A DNA stretch of 44,416 nucleotides, from positions 1-44,416 of the forward strand of contig FCNA01000157.1 in the NCBI GenBank assembly GCA_900018345.1, read 5' to 3'. Shown here piece after piece: positions 1 through 8,724 of the stretch. Below the pieces are notes generated by a model. The model did not search any database, was not told the origin of the DNA, and worked only from the letters and a program-made list of their open reading frames with translations. The DNA comes from Clostridiales bacterium CHKCI006 (GTDB taxonomy: Bacteria > Bacillota_I > Bacilli_A > Erysipelotrichales > Coprobacillaceae). The position numbers and the translations under genes were made by a program. Positions within the stretch are counted from its first letter, which is position 1. Every line of letters starts with the position of its first letter.

Positions 1-135
1 AAAAAGAATGTATCGGGACAATTCGTAACAAAAGCTGGCGCCGATGCATATGCGGGCATCACAAGTATCATACAAACATCATTACAGAATAAAGAGAGCG
101 CTTTGAACAGGTTAGCCGAAATCCTTGCTAACTAA
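1..135 (+). CDS. C-terminal end of an unidentified protein (partial)
   Basis: An open frame runs from the left edge in frame 1 to a TAA at 133-135 and gives 44 residues. It ends in an amphipathic, probably helical stretch finishing in RLAEILAN. The 5' part lies outside the window. I do not recognise the family and assign no function. The frame is believable because it ends inside a clear terminator hairpin and nothing else is coded here. Confidence 0.5.
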   Translation, partial: KKNVSGQFVTKAGADAYAGITSIIQTSLQNKESALNRLAEILAN

Positions 136-147
136 GCGTTCTCTTTT
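91..147 (+). terminator. Bipartite terminator overlapping the gene end
   Basis: Outer arms AAAGAGAGCGCT (91-102) and AGCGTTCTCTTT (135-146) pair with one mismatch. An inner perfect pair GTTAGC (111-116) and GCTAAC (127-132) lies between them, and a T-rich stretch follows. The stem begins inside the last 15 codons of the preceding gene and closes just after its stop. Confidence 0.6.
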
Positions 148-229
148 CTGTACTCTTTTTTATCTAAGGTTATTTACCTTCTTTATCGGTGAATAGTAAC
201 GTCTTTTTAGCGCTTGAATAAAAAAGTAT

Positions 230-258
230 TTGACTAATCTCATAAATTTTGTTAAGAT
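230..258 (+). promoter_or_regulatory. Promoter of tRNA-Ser
   Basis: TTGACT at 230-235 and TAAGAT at 253-258 are separated by 17 bases and sit about 12 bases before the mature tRNA 5' end. Bases 148-229 upstream are AT-rich with nothing recognisable. Confidence 0.65.
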
Positions 259-269
259 TAAATAGTCAC

Positions 270-357
270 GGAGAGTTGTCCGAGCGGCTTAAGGTGCAGT
301 CTTGGAAAGGCTGTGTAGTGCAAGCTACCACGAGTTCGAATCTCGTACTCTCCGCCA
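270..357 (+). tRNA. tRNA-Ser (GGA)
   Basis: Class II tRNA with acceptor arms GGAGAGT (270-276) and ACTCTCC (347-353), discriminator G354 and an encoded CCA (355-357). The anticodon stem CAGTC/GGCTG encloses loop TTGGAAA, giving anticodon GGA. The long variable arm folds as GTAG/CTAC, as expected for serine. The T arm contains GTTCGAATC. Eight T residues follow directly and may act as a weak terminator. Bases 358-475 are AT-rich with no supported gene. Confidence 0.95.
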
Positions 358-475
358 TTTTTTTTGTCAAAAAAATGAGAAAAAAGAAAATGATTCACAT
401 AAAATTCATATTGACTTGATACGATATAAGCGTAGTCTAAATGAATCATATTTTTTCTCCCAAAAAAATAGATGA

Positions 476-510
476 AAAAAACAGAGGCTTGGCGAGGTCT
501 CTGTTTTTTT
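476..510. terminator. Bidirectional terminator (tRNA / GNAT gene)
   Basis: Arms AACAGAG (480-486) and CTCTGTT (499-505) are flanked by A residues on the left and seven T residues on the right, so the hairpin can work in both directions. It ends the leftward GNAT gene and any readthrough from the tRNA. Confidence 0.7.
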
Positions 511-511
511 G

Positions 512-967
512 TCAAAGTGGAAGAACATAGATTTGACAGGGATGGTGTGGCGACCATAGGTCTGGGAAAACCTCCAGTTTCTTAAAACCCATGCTTGTAT
601 AAAAGCGGTTTGTCTTATCATAGCTCTCATAGTAACCACTTTCGATGGTCTTCACTTGGAGCAGTGCATAGTGATTGGCAATGGCATATTGGGATGCTGC
701 TTTGATCAGAGAAGCGCCGATGCCATGACGATGGAGCGAGGGTTGCACCCCAATCACAGCTATTTCGAGCGTATCCGGACTGGTTGGCTTTAAAGCGCAA
801 AACCCGTTGACCTGTTCGCCTTGGATATTTGCGAATACAGTCTCGGACTGGGTTTCCTGAATATAAGTTTCTCTGGCCTCTTCGATGCCAAACCAATCAG
901 GCAGTGCTTCGAGAACAGCGCGGGCGATGGCCATTTTTCTTTGCGGGGATAAAATTTCAATGTTCAT
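512..967 (-). CDS. GNAT-family N-acetyltransferase
   Basis: This is a 151-residue single-domain GNAT protein. The acetyl-CoA binding signature RHGIGASL lies near residues 80-87, followed by a helix and the late strand region FYTSMGFKK typical of the fold. The substrate is unknown; such enzymes acetylate amines, amino acids or protein N-termini. The ATG at 965-967 is chosen because AGAAGGTG precedes it by six bases. A GTG at 974-976 is in frame but falls inside that ribosome binding site. The gene is a single leftward unit with its own terminator. Confidence 0.85.
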   Translation of the reverse strand: MNIEILSPQRKMAIARAVLEALPDWFGIEEARETYIQETQSETVFANIQGEQVNGFCALKPTSPDTLEIAVIGVQPSLHRHGIGASLIKAASQYAIANHYALLQVKTIESGYYESYDKTNRFYTSMGFKKLEVFPDLWSPHHPCQIYVLPL

Positions 968-1047
968 TTCGTTCACCTTCTCTTTTTATATTATAAGGGA
1001 TTCATCAGCTAAAAGCGATGTAAAAATGGGCAAATATTATATTTTGC

Positions 1048-1077
1048 TTGTATCTTGGCGGGTATCTATATTATAAT
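1048..1077 (+). promoter_or_regulatory. Promoter of prfA-prmC
   Basis: TTGTAT at 1048-1053 and a perfect TATAAT at 1072-1077 have an 18-base spacer. A GGGGG-containing ribosome binding site and the prfA ATG follow within 36 bases. Confidence 0.6.
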
Positions 1078-1113
1078 AGAGTGGCTTATGAAAACTTGTA
1101 AGGGGGTTAATAT

Positions 1114-2193
1114 ATGGATCAAAGTATGCTTGAACGTTTAGAGACGATTGTAAAACGTTACGATGAATTATCACAGGTCCTGATGGATCCTTCCATTGCG
1201 AATGATATCAAAAAAATGACAGAGGCCAGTAAAGAACAGGCGACCTTGCAGGATGCCTATGACCTTTATAAGGAATATCAGAAATTGGATCAGGAAATCA
1301 AAGATAATCAGTCGCTTTTAGAAAGCACCGATGATGCGGAGATCATTGAGATGGCTGAGATGGAAGTCGTTGAGCTAAAAGAGAGATTGGCAGAGGTGGA
1401 GCAAAAGCTTCATATTGAATTGATTCCTAAAGATCCAAATGACAACAAGAACGTCATCATGGAGATTCGGGGTGCTGCAGGTGGCGATGAAGGCAATATT
1501 TTTGCCGGGGATCTGTTCCGCATGTATTCGAAATATTGTGAGTCCCAAGGATTCAAAATAGAGATGCTGGATGCCAATGAATCAGAAGCCGGTGGTTTCT
1601 CATTAGTTTCTTTTATGATCAAAGGAGAAGGCGCTTATTCGAAACTTAAGTTTGAATCCGGTGCACATCGTGTTCAGCGTGTACCAAAGACAGAGACACA
1701 GGGGCGTGTCCATACGTCAACGGCAACGGTGCTGGTCATGCCGGAAGTAGAAGAAGTCGATGTGGAAATCAATCCCAATGATTTAAGAATCGATACTTAT
1801 CGTGCGAGCGGTGCCGGTGGACAGCATATTAATAAGACGGATTCTGCTGTCCGAATCACACATATTCCAACGGGTATCGTTGCCAGCAGCCAGGATGGAC
1901 GCAGCCAGCATGATAACCGTGATAAAGCGATGCGCGCTTTAAGAGCACGTGTTTATGAAGCCATCACGCGTGAGCAGGAAGAAAAAATGGGTGCTGAGCG
2001 TCGAACAAAAATTGGCAGCGGGGATCGTAGTGAAAAAATCAGAACCTACAATTATCCGCAGAATCGTGTCACTGACCATCGTATTGGTTTGACCTTACAG
2101 CAGCTTGATCGTATCATGGAAGGTCATTTAGAGCCGATCATTGATGCTTTGATGAACGAGGACCAGCGTTTAAAGATGCTGGCTGAGCATTAA
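1114..2193 (+). CDS. prfA: Peptide chain release factor 1
   Basis: RF1 recognises UAA and UAG stop codons in the ribosomal A site and triggers hydrolysis of peptidyl-tRNA. The 359-residue length is standard. The catalytic GGQ is at residues 235-237 inside GAGGQHIN. The stop-codon reading tripeptide, PxT in RF1 rather than SPF as in RF2, is PKT at 191-193. The N-terminal ~100 residues are the charged helical domain 1. The ATG at 1114 follows a strong AAGGGGG site. The stop overlaps the next gene start in TAATG, so RF1 and the methyltransferase that modifies its GGQ glutamine are translationally coupled. Confidence 0.97.
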   Translation: MDQSMLERLETIVKRYDELSQVLMDPSIANDIKKMTEASKEQATLQDAYDLYKEYQKLDQEIKDNQSLLESTDDAEIIEMAEMEVVELKERLAEVEQKLHIELIPKDPNDNKNVIMEIRGAAGGDEGNIFAGDLFRMYSKYCESQGFKIEMLDANESEAGGFSLVSFMIKGEGAYSKLKFESGAHRVQRVPKTETQGRVHTSTATVLVMPEVEEVDVEINPNDLRIDTYRASGAGGQHINKTDSAVRITHIPTGIVASSQDGRSQHDNRDKAMRALRARVYEAITREQEEKMGAERRTKIGSGDRSEKIRTYNYPQNRVTDHRIGLTLQQLDRIMEGHLEPIIDALMNEDQRLKMLAEH

Positions 2194-3068
2194 TGCCGAC
2201 GTATCGTCAGGTCATTCGTCAGTACGAAAACCGTCTGGCTGAAAAGGACCGTGATTCCAACGTACCGAAAGTACTGTTTTATCATTTTGCACATAAAGAA
2301 CCCCATCAGCTCTATCTGATGATGGATGAGGAAGTCGATGCAGATTTATTGGCGCAGTTTGAAGAAGCAATGGATCTCTATATGCAGGGATATCCCGTTC
2401 AATATATTAAGGGTGTCGAAACTTTTTTTGGACGTGACTTTGTCGTGAATGATAAGGTGCTGATTCCGCGCTATGAAACAGAAGAATTGGTTGAGAATAT
2501 CCTCTATCATATTGATGACTATTTTGATGGCGATCAGCCACTCGATCTTGTCGATGTCGGAACCGGCAGCGGGGCTATCGCAATCTCACTTGAACGCGAG
2601 GAAAGTCGTTTGCGGGTCTATGCTACCGATATTTCTGAAGAAGCCTTGGAGGTTGCCAGAGAGAATGCGCAGCGTTTAGGCGCAGAGGTGACTTTTATGC
2701 AGGGAGATATGCTGGCACCGTTGATTGAGAAGGGCTTAAAATTTGATATCTTTGTTTCCAATCCACCTTATATCCCGGTTAATCAGGAGATTGAACACGT
2801 GGTTAAGGATAATGAACCACATGTGGCGCTCTTTGGTGGGCAGGACGGTCTGTATTTTTATCGCCAGATCTTCCAGTCTGCTTCCAAGGTATTAAAAGAT
2901 CGTGCAATCCTGGCTTTTGAAATGGGTTATGATCAAAGAGAGGCAATGGAAAAAGAAGTGCGCCACTATTTCCCTGAAGATGATTTTGTGATCCTCAAGG
3001 ATATGAATGGTAAAGATCGCATGTTATTCATCTATCATGGCATGCCAAAAATCGATAACCACAAATAA
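2193..3068 (+). CDS. prmC: Release factor glutamine N5-methyltransferase
   Basis: PrmC methylates the GGQ glutamine of release factors using S-adenosylmethionine, increasing termination efficiency. The 291-residue protein has a helical N-terminal substrate domain, SAM-binding motif I DVGTGSGAIA at 121-130, and the diagnostic NPPYIP at 190-195 that positions the target amide. It begins within the stop codon of prfA (TAATG) and has no separate promoter. prfA-prmC order is widespread in Bacillota. An intrinsic terminator follows four bases after the stop. Confidence 0.96.
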   Translation: MPTYRQVIRQYENRLAEKDRDSNVPKVLFYHFAHKEPHQLYLMMDEEVDADLLAQFEEAMDLYMQGYPVQYIKGVETFFGRDFVVNDKVLIPRYETEELVENILYHIDDYFDGDQPLDLVDVGTGSGAIAISLEREESRLRVYATDISEEALEVARENAQRLGAEVTFMQGDMLAPLIEKGLKFDIFVSNPPYIPVNQEIEHVVKDNEPHVALFGGQDGLYFYRQIFQSASKVLKDRAILAFEMGYDQREAMEKEVRHYFPEDDFVILKDMNGKDRMLFIYHGMPKIDNHK

Positions 3069-3072
3069 TCGG

Positions 3073-3100
3073 AAAACCAGGTCCTCCTGGTTTTTTTTCA
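3073..3100 (+). terminator. Terminator of prfA-prmC
   Basis: AAAACCAGG (3073-3081), loop TCCT, and CCTGGTTTT (3086-3094), continuing as T residues to 3098. Confidence 0.85.
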
Positions 3101-3134
3101 TGGACTATCGGCAATCTTCTATGCAAAAATGGTG

Positions 3135-3158
3135 TCATGCATGAATGTTGATGCATGA
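3135..3158. repeat. Inverted repeat upstream of second GNAT gene
   Basis: TCATGCAT (3135-3142) and ATGCATGA (3151-3158) are perfect 8-base arms around an 8-base spacer, 21 bases before the GNAT start codon. Each arm also contains the palindrome ATGCAT. There is no T tract, so it looks more like a protein-binding site or mRNA hairpin than a terminator. Confidence 0.5.
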
Positions 3159-3179
3159 AATAGGGTAGAGGGGATGCCA

Positions 3180-3656
3180 ATGCTTTTTTTAGAAACGGAA
3201 CGTTTGATCCTGCGCTATTTTCAACCCGAAGATGTCAGGCGTCTATATGAATATCGTTCTAAACCTGAAGTCGAAAGATTTCAGTCCTGGAAGAATTATC
3301 AGTTGGAAGATGCCAAGCAGGCGGTCAGCTATTATCAAAATCGCCTTTTTTATGGACAGGGCGGGACTTTTCAGCTGGCTATCTGTTTAAAATCTGGAGA
3401 AATGATCGGGGATGTCTTTTTTGATCAGACAGAAGCAGGCTGCTTCATTGGTTATACGTTGGATTCAAGCTACTGGAAACAGGGCTATGCCTATGAGGTA
3501 ATGTCCCATCTGCTTGGCTGTTTGCATGACGATTATCATATTCGCTTTTTTAGAGCGGTGATCCTGCCTGAGAATCAGGCATCGATCCGACTCATTCGCA
3601 AATTAGGTTTTTTTCAACATTCGCGTCATGAATATTTTTTATACTGGCTGGCATAA
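3180..3656 (+). CDS. GNAT acetyltransferase, RimJ/RimL-like
   Basis: A 158-residue protein with the opening typical of the RimJ/RimL group (LETERLILRYFQPEDV), a central beta sheet, and the late signature NQASIRLIRKLGF near the C-terminus. The family acetylates ribosomal protein N-termini or small amines; the substrate here is unknown. The ATG at 3180 is chosen because AGAGGGG lies six bases upstream, whereas the in-frame ATG at 3174 abuts that site with no spacing. It lies between prmC and the spoIIR-like gene and may be co-transcribed with the latter (43-base gap). Confidence 0.85.
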   Translation: MLFLETERLILRYFQPEDVRRLYEYRSKPEVERFQSWKNYQLEDAKQAVSYYQNRLFYGQGGTFQLAICLKSGEMIGDVFFDQTEAGCFIGYTLDSSYWKQGYAYEVMSHLLGCLHDDYHIRFFRAVILPENQASIRLIRKLGFFQHSRHEYFLYWLA

Positions 3657-3699
3657 ACTGGCAGCAAATGGTTCATACTTTAGCTAGAGGTGATGCGAA

Positions 3700-4077
3700 A
3701 TGTCAAAGAAAATACTTATGCTCATTATTTTGAGTCTGTTTTGTTTCAATATGAAAGCCGAAGCATCTAGCTGGGAATATCGCTATCATATTATCGGTGA
3801 CAGTCAGAATCGTGTGAATTTATATCAGGCGAAAAACGATCTGCTGGTCTCTTTTAAAGAACTGGTGGACGGACTGGACGAGCAGTATTATGAACAGGCG
3901 ATCTTGGATCAATTGGATCATAGTTCTTATCCGATGTCGTATCGCAACCATACGATCTACCTGACTTTAGGAGATGGTGACGGCAAGGAGATCAGTGGTG
4001 AGCTGATCACGGATTTATGCAGCAGCCAGGAGCAGGAAATTGAGACACATTTCTTCTTTTTAGATCTTTTCTCATAA
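3700..4077 (+). CDS. Compact SpoIIR-like secreted protein
   Basis: A 125-residue protein with an N-terminal signal peptide (hydrophobic core LMLIILSLFCF, likely cleavage near AEASS). After it, YRYHIIGDSQNR followed by a charged helix matches the SpoIIR opening pattern R-x-H-[IV]-[IL]-x-[ND]-S, and IYLTLGDGDG plus the final FFFLDLFS match the family's later 'ITLGxGxG' and C-terminal segments. SpoIIR is the secreted forespore signal that triggers SpoIIGA processing of pro-sigma-E. The family is normally about 200 residues or more; this copy is short and lacks the usual central NWWC/FPP segment. The position after prfA-prmC agrees with spoIIR in Bacillus. AGAGGTGA precedes the ATG by six bases. 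Identification is by pattern only; it may be a relic or diverged form. Confidence 0.6.
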   Translation: MSKKILMLIILSLFCFNMKAEASSWEYRYHIIGDSQNRVNLYQAKNDLLVSFKELVDGLDEQYYEQAILDQLDHSSYPMSYRNHTIYLTLGDGDGKEISGELITDLCSSQEQEIETHFFFLDLFS

Positions 4078-4080
4078 AAA

Positions 4081-4098
4081 AGATCCCATGCGGGATCT
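4081..4098 (-). terminator. Terminator of the 6-phospho-beta-glucosidase gene
   Basis: AGATCCC (4081-4087), loop ATGC, GGGATCT (4092-4098). The run of T residues is on the minus strand (A residues at 4075-4081 on plus), so it mainly serves the leftward gene but may also stop the rightward spoIIR-like gene. Confidence 0.75.
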
Positions 4099-4099
4099 C

Positions 4100-5578
<1,479 letters not shown>

Positions 5579-5642
5579 TCATGGATTTGTGAAATACAAA
5601 AAGAAACAATTTACTTATTTGTCTATTTGTCTATTCCAAAAA

Positions 5643-5657
5643 AAGAAAGCGTTTTCT
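5643..5657. promoter_or_regulatory. cre-like catabolite repression site
   Basis: AAGAAAGCGTTTTCT matches the CcpA consensus WTGNAANCGNWNNCW at all but one position. It lies 142 bases upstream of the leftward glucosidase start and immediately before the -35 box of the rightward promoter at 5659, so it could control either gene. The remaining stretch 5510-5642 is AT-rich; I could not identify a convincing glucosidase promoter. Confidence 0.45.
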
Positions 5658-5658
5658 C

Positions 5659-5687
5659 TTGTAACGCTTATTAGGTTATGGTATGAT
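5659..5687 (+). promoter_or_regulatory. Promoter of the P-type ATPase leader
   Basis: TTGTAA (5659-5664), a 17-base spacer and TATGAT (5682-5687). Transcription should start near 5694, giving an untranslated leader of about 205 bases before the ATPase start. Confidence 0.65.
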
Positions 5688-5719
5688 GTAGTCATCATAC
5701 ATGGAGGAGTTGAGGAAAA

Positions 5720-5854
5720 ATGGATGATCACCCGCGAGAATGCTGTTACGTGTCGTTGAATGATTGGATAAGAATATTTGTCAGTTGGTTTAGGGGGTAT
5801 AGTGTAGGACTATGCCTTTTTTGGCTAGCGCCAAGGTTTAATTTACGTTTATAG
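5720..5854 (+). CDS. Putative 44-residue leader peptide ATG-TAG frame
   Basis: An ATG at 5720 follows a good ribosome binding site (GGAGGAGTTGAGGA), and the frame stays open to TAG at 5852-5854. The N-terminus is acidic with an early proline (MDDHPRE), then two cysteines, then a Trp/Phe-rich hydrophobic stretch and a basic C-terminus (PRFNLRL). An intrinsic terminator hairpin (5796-5822) lies wholly inside the frame, so translation could affect transcript termination. I do not recognise a family. It may be a leader peptide, a real small membrane peptide, or chance; the strong ribosome site and close fit to the leader favour a function. Confidence 0.45.
   Translation: MDDHPRECCYVSLNDWIRIFVSWFRGYSVGLCLFWLAPRFNLRL
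5796..5822 (+). terminator. Intrinsic terminator / attenuator in ATPase leader
   Basis: GGTATAGT (5796-5803), loop GTAGG, ACTATGCC (5809-5816) pair over eight positions with one G-T pair, then six T residues (5817-5822). A second small hairpin TTGGC/GCCAA (5821-5834) follows. It lies between promoter and ATPase, so full-length ATPase mRNA requires readthrough. Confidence 0.65.
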
Positions 5855-5855
5855 G

Positions 5856-5899
5856 TCCTTCATCTTTATGAATAGCGTATGAAGAAAGGAAAGATGAAG
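5856..5899 (+). promoter_or_regulatory. Hairpin around the ATPase ribosome binding site
   Basis: CTTCATCTTT (5858-5867) is a perfect complement of AAAGATGAAG (5890-5899), which ends one base before the ATPase ATG at 5901. The likely ribosome site AAAGGA (5885-5890) sits at the loop/stem border, and TCCTT (5856-5860) can alternatively pair with AAGGA (5886-5890). The structure could gate translation of the ATPase. Confidence 0.5.
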
Positions 5900-5900
5900 A

Positions 5901-8534
5901 ATGAAGAGACAAGAAACGGATGACTATTCGTTGTCGATATCGGCAATATACGAGAAATACCAGACCAGTGCAGAAGGATTGAGTGATGACGTGGCCTTGG
6001 CTCGTTTAGAGCGAAATGGCAAAAATCGCCTGCGCCAAAAGCCTAAAAAGACGATATGGAAAATGTTAGTTGAACAGCTCTCCGATGTGATGGTGCTGAT
6101 CTTGATTGCAGCAGCCATCTTGTCAATGGTCTTAAATGAATGGACCGAAGCCATTGTCATTTTGATCATTATTGCTGTTGATGCCATCATTGGGATCGTG
6201 CAGGAGAAAAAGGCCATGGATGCGATGGAAGCCTTAAAGAATATGAGTGCACCGATGGCATTATGCCTTCGCGAAGGAGAAAAAAGTCATATTCCAGCTG
6301 AGGATCTGGTTGTTGGAGATGTTGTATTTATTGAAGCAGGGAGCATTGTACCGGCGGATCTACGCCTGGTGGAAAGCCATCAGCTGCAAATTCAGGAAGC
6401 GAGCCTGACGGGTGAATCTGTACCCGTGCATAAGGATGCCGATCATGTATGTGACAGTCAGACAGTTCTGGGGGATCGCTTAAACATGGCTTACACGTCT
6501 TCCATCGTGACCAATGGTAATGGGGAAGGCATTGTCGTTGCAACAGGCATGGCTACAGAAGTTGGTCATATCGCCCATTTGCTGGAGGAACAGGATGAGC
6601 TGGATACCCCATTAAAACGTAAATTGAATTCAGTAGGGAAAACGTTGAGTGTGGTCGGCATAGGCGTATGTATTGTCATGTTTATCATTGGTTACCTTTA
6701 TGAGAAACCATTGGTACCTCTTTTGATGACCGCGATTTCTTTAGCTATCTCAATCATTCCGGAAGGCTTACCAGCCACTGCAACGATTGTCATGGCATTG
6801 GGCGTTCAGCGGATGGCCAAACAGCATGCCTTAGTGCGTCAGCTACCGGCTGTGGAAACCTTAGGCAGCGCCAGTGTGATCTGTTGTGATAAGACAGGCA
6901 CATTGACGCAAAATAAGATGACGGTGACGCATCTGGCGATAGGGATCAAGCCCTATACTTCGCTTCAAGAAACCAATACGCAAACTCCTGCCTGTCGGCA
7001 TCTGCTGCAGGCGGCCATCTTATGTAATAATGCGAGTCTGGATCCAGATCATCCCGGTGAGGTGCTGGGCGATCCAACCGAAGGAGCGCTCTTGCATCTG
7101 GGCATGACCTGCGGCTTTGATCCGGAGCAGATGGCGGAACACTATCCCAAGGTATATGAACAGGCATTTGATTCTGATCGCAAACGCATGAGTACGGTTC
7201 ACCGGATGGATGACCGTTGGATCGTTTATACCAAGGGCGCTGTGGATGGATTGCTGGCATTGTGCCGCTGGCGTTTAGAAGGAAATCAGATCGTGGAAAT
7301 GCAAGAAACAGATCGCCAGTTGATCCTTGCACAAAGTGAGGATATGTCCGGGCAGGCGCTGCGCGTCTTAGGTTATGCGATGCGTGAATTGGATCAGATC
7401 CCGGATGAGGATGATGCGGATGTGGAAGCTGATCTCATCTATTTAGGAATGTCTGGCATGATTGATCCACCAAGAACAGAGGTTATTGAAGCCATTGAAA
7501 CTTGCCATCAGGCAGGGATTCGTGTCGTGATGATCACCGGTGATCATCAGTCGACAGCCTTAGCGATTGCACGTCAATTACATCTCTATCAGGAAGGCAA
7601 TCTGATTATTTCCGGGACTGAGCTAGATCGGATGACGGATGAGCAGCTGGATGCGGTGGTTTCTAATGTGGCTGTTTTTGCCCGGGTCTCTCCAAGTGAT
7701 AAACTGCGTATCATTTTATCATTGAAACGTGTTGGGGAGATTGCCGCTATGACAGGCGATGGCGTCAATGATTCACCGGCTCTGAAAGCGGCTGATATTG
7801 GAATTGCCATGGGGAAGACCGGTACCGATGTCGCTAAAGATTCGGCAGATATGATCTTGATGGATGATAATTTCACAACGATAGAGTATGCCATTCGCGA
7901 AGGACGCAGGGTCTATCGAAATATCCAAAAGGTCATTCAATTCCTATTGGCAGGAAATATCGCTGAGATACTGACGTTATTTATTGCCACATTATTAAAT
8001 TGGCAGGCACCTATCCTGGCCGTCCATGTACTGTTGATCAACCTGGCAACCGATACTTTGCCGGCCTTAGCTTTAGGGGTTGATCCAGCCAGTAAGAACA
8101 TCATGCGTCATCAGCCGGTCAAATCCAATAGCTTATTTGAAAAAGGGTTGGTACAACGTGTGATCAAGCATGGCTGTTTTATCACTTTAGCGACGATCCT
8201 TGCTTATTTATACGGTCTTTATCAGGATGACTATAGTGCCGGCATGACCATGGCATTTTGTGTCCTAGCCATTTCTCAGCTATTTCATGCATTGAATCAG
8301 CGTTCAAATACGGAATCTATCTTTACTAGTGGAAATGGACATAATATCTGGTTGTTTTTAGCGATGCTGGCTTCAGCCTTGATTCTGGTCGTGGTCTTAG
8401 GCGTGCCATCCGTCCGCGCATTTTTCTCATTATCGTTATTGAGCTTATCACAGTGGGGGGTAGTGGTTCTATTATCCTTATTGCCTTTAATTTTAGTAGA
8501 AGTCAATAAATGGATCATACGTCACCATCGTTAG
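5901..8534 (+). CDS. P-type cation ATPase, Ca2+-type (P2)
   Basis: An 877-residue ion pump in the membrane that uses ATP to export a divalent cation, most likely Ca2+. It has the N-terminal cytoplasmic domain, actuator loop TGES at 170-173, TM4 PEGLP at 287-291, phosphorylation site DKTGT at 330-334, nucleotide-domain KGA near 445, and the hinge TGDGVND at 618-624. TM6 carries N714 and D718 in LINLATDTLP, matching the P2A/P2B calcium pumps. A CPx metal motif is absent. The downstream terminator shows a single-gene unit. Mn2+ or Mg2+ cannot be excluded as substrate. Confidence 0.93.
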   Translation: MKRQETDDYSLSISAIYEKYQTSAEGLSDDVALARLERNGKNRLRQKPKKTIWKMLVEQLSDVMVLILIAAAILSMVLNEWTEAIVILIIIAVDAIIGIVQEKKAMDAMEALKNMSAPMALCLREGEKSHIPAEDLVVGDVVFIEAGSIVPADLRLVESHQLQIQEASLTGESVPVHKDADHVCDSQTVLGDRLNMAYTSSIVTNGNGEGIVVATGMATEVGHIAHLLEEQDELDTPLKRKLNSVGKTLSVVGIGVCIVMFIIGYLYEKPLVPLLMTAISLAISIIPEGLPATATIVMALGVQRMAKQHALVRQLPAVETLGSASVICCDKTGTLTQNKMTVTHLAIGIKPYTSLQETNTQTPACRHLLQAAILCNNASLDPDHPGEVLGDPTEGALLHLGMTCGFDPEQMAEHYPKVYEQAFDSDRKRMSTVHRMDDRWIVYTKGAVDGLLALCRWRLEGNQIVEMQETDRQLILAQSEDMSGQALRVLGYAMRELDQIPDEDDADVEADLIYLGMSGMIDPPRTEVIEAIETCHQAGIRVVMITGDHQSTALAIARQLHLYQEGNLIISGTELDRMTDEQLDAVVSNVAVFARVSPSDKLRIILSLKRVGEIAAMTGDGVNDSPALKAADIGIAMGKTGTDVAKDSADMILMDDNFTTIEYAIREGRRVYRNIQKVIQFLLAGNIAEILTLFIATLLNWQAPILAVHVLLINLATDTLPALALGVDPASKNIMRHQPVKSNSLFEKGLVQRVIKHGCFITLATILAYLYGLYQDDYSAGMTMAFCVLAISQLFHALNQRSNTESIFTSGNGHNIWLFLAMLASALILVVVLGVPSVRAFFSLSLLSLSQWGVVVLLSLLPLILVEVNKWIIRHHR

Positions 8535-8543
8535 TGATAGAGA

Positions 8544-8575
8544 GGGACATCAAATAAATGTGATGTCCCCTTTTT
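8544..8575 (+). terminator. Terminator of the ATPase gene
   Basis: GGGACATCA (8544-8552), 8-base loop, TGATGTCCC (8561-8569), then CTTTTT. Confidence 0.9.
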
Positions 8576-8647
8576 ATGAGATCATGATAGCTGGGACGTG
8601 ATTGCTTTTGTCAACCAGAGGAGATGTTCAGCGATTCTTTTGTGCCG

Positions 8648-8682
8648 AAAAAAACGGGTCACTCACTTAAAGTGTGACCCGT
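8648..8682 (-). terminator. Terminator of the LTA-synthase-like gene
   Basis: ACGGGTCAC (8654-8662) and GTGACCCGT (8674-8682) form a 9-base stem. Six A residues at 8648-8653 become the T tract on the minus strand. Confidence 0.85.
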
Positions 8683-8724
8683 CAAATGGATGCATACAGT
8701 TTTATTGATGGCAGTATGTTTTAT

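Noticed and set aside
358-475. Imperfect inverted repeat (AGAAAAAAG...ATTC / GAATCAT...TTCTC) after the tRNA as an attachment site
   Set aside because: The arms are AT-rich and imperfect, and there is no integrase or duplicated tRNA end, so no mobile element is supported.
5690-5900. A yybP-ykoY (Mn2+) or M-box riboswitch upstream of the P-type ATPase
   Set aside because: The conserved GGGGAGUAG-type core of yybP-ykoY and the M-box core are not present; only a terminator and hairpins can be seen.
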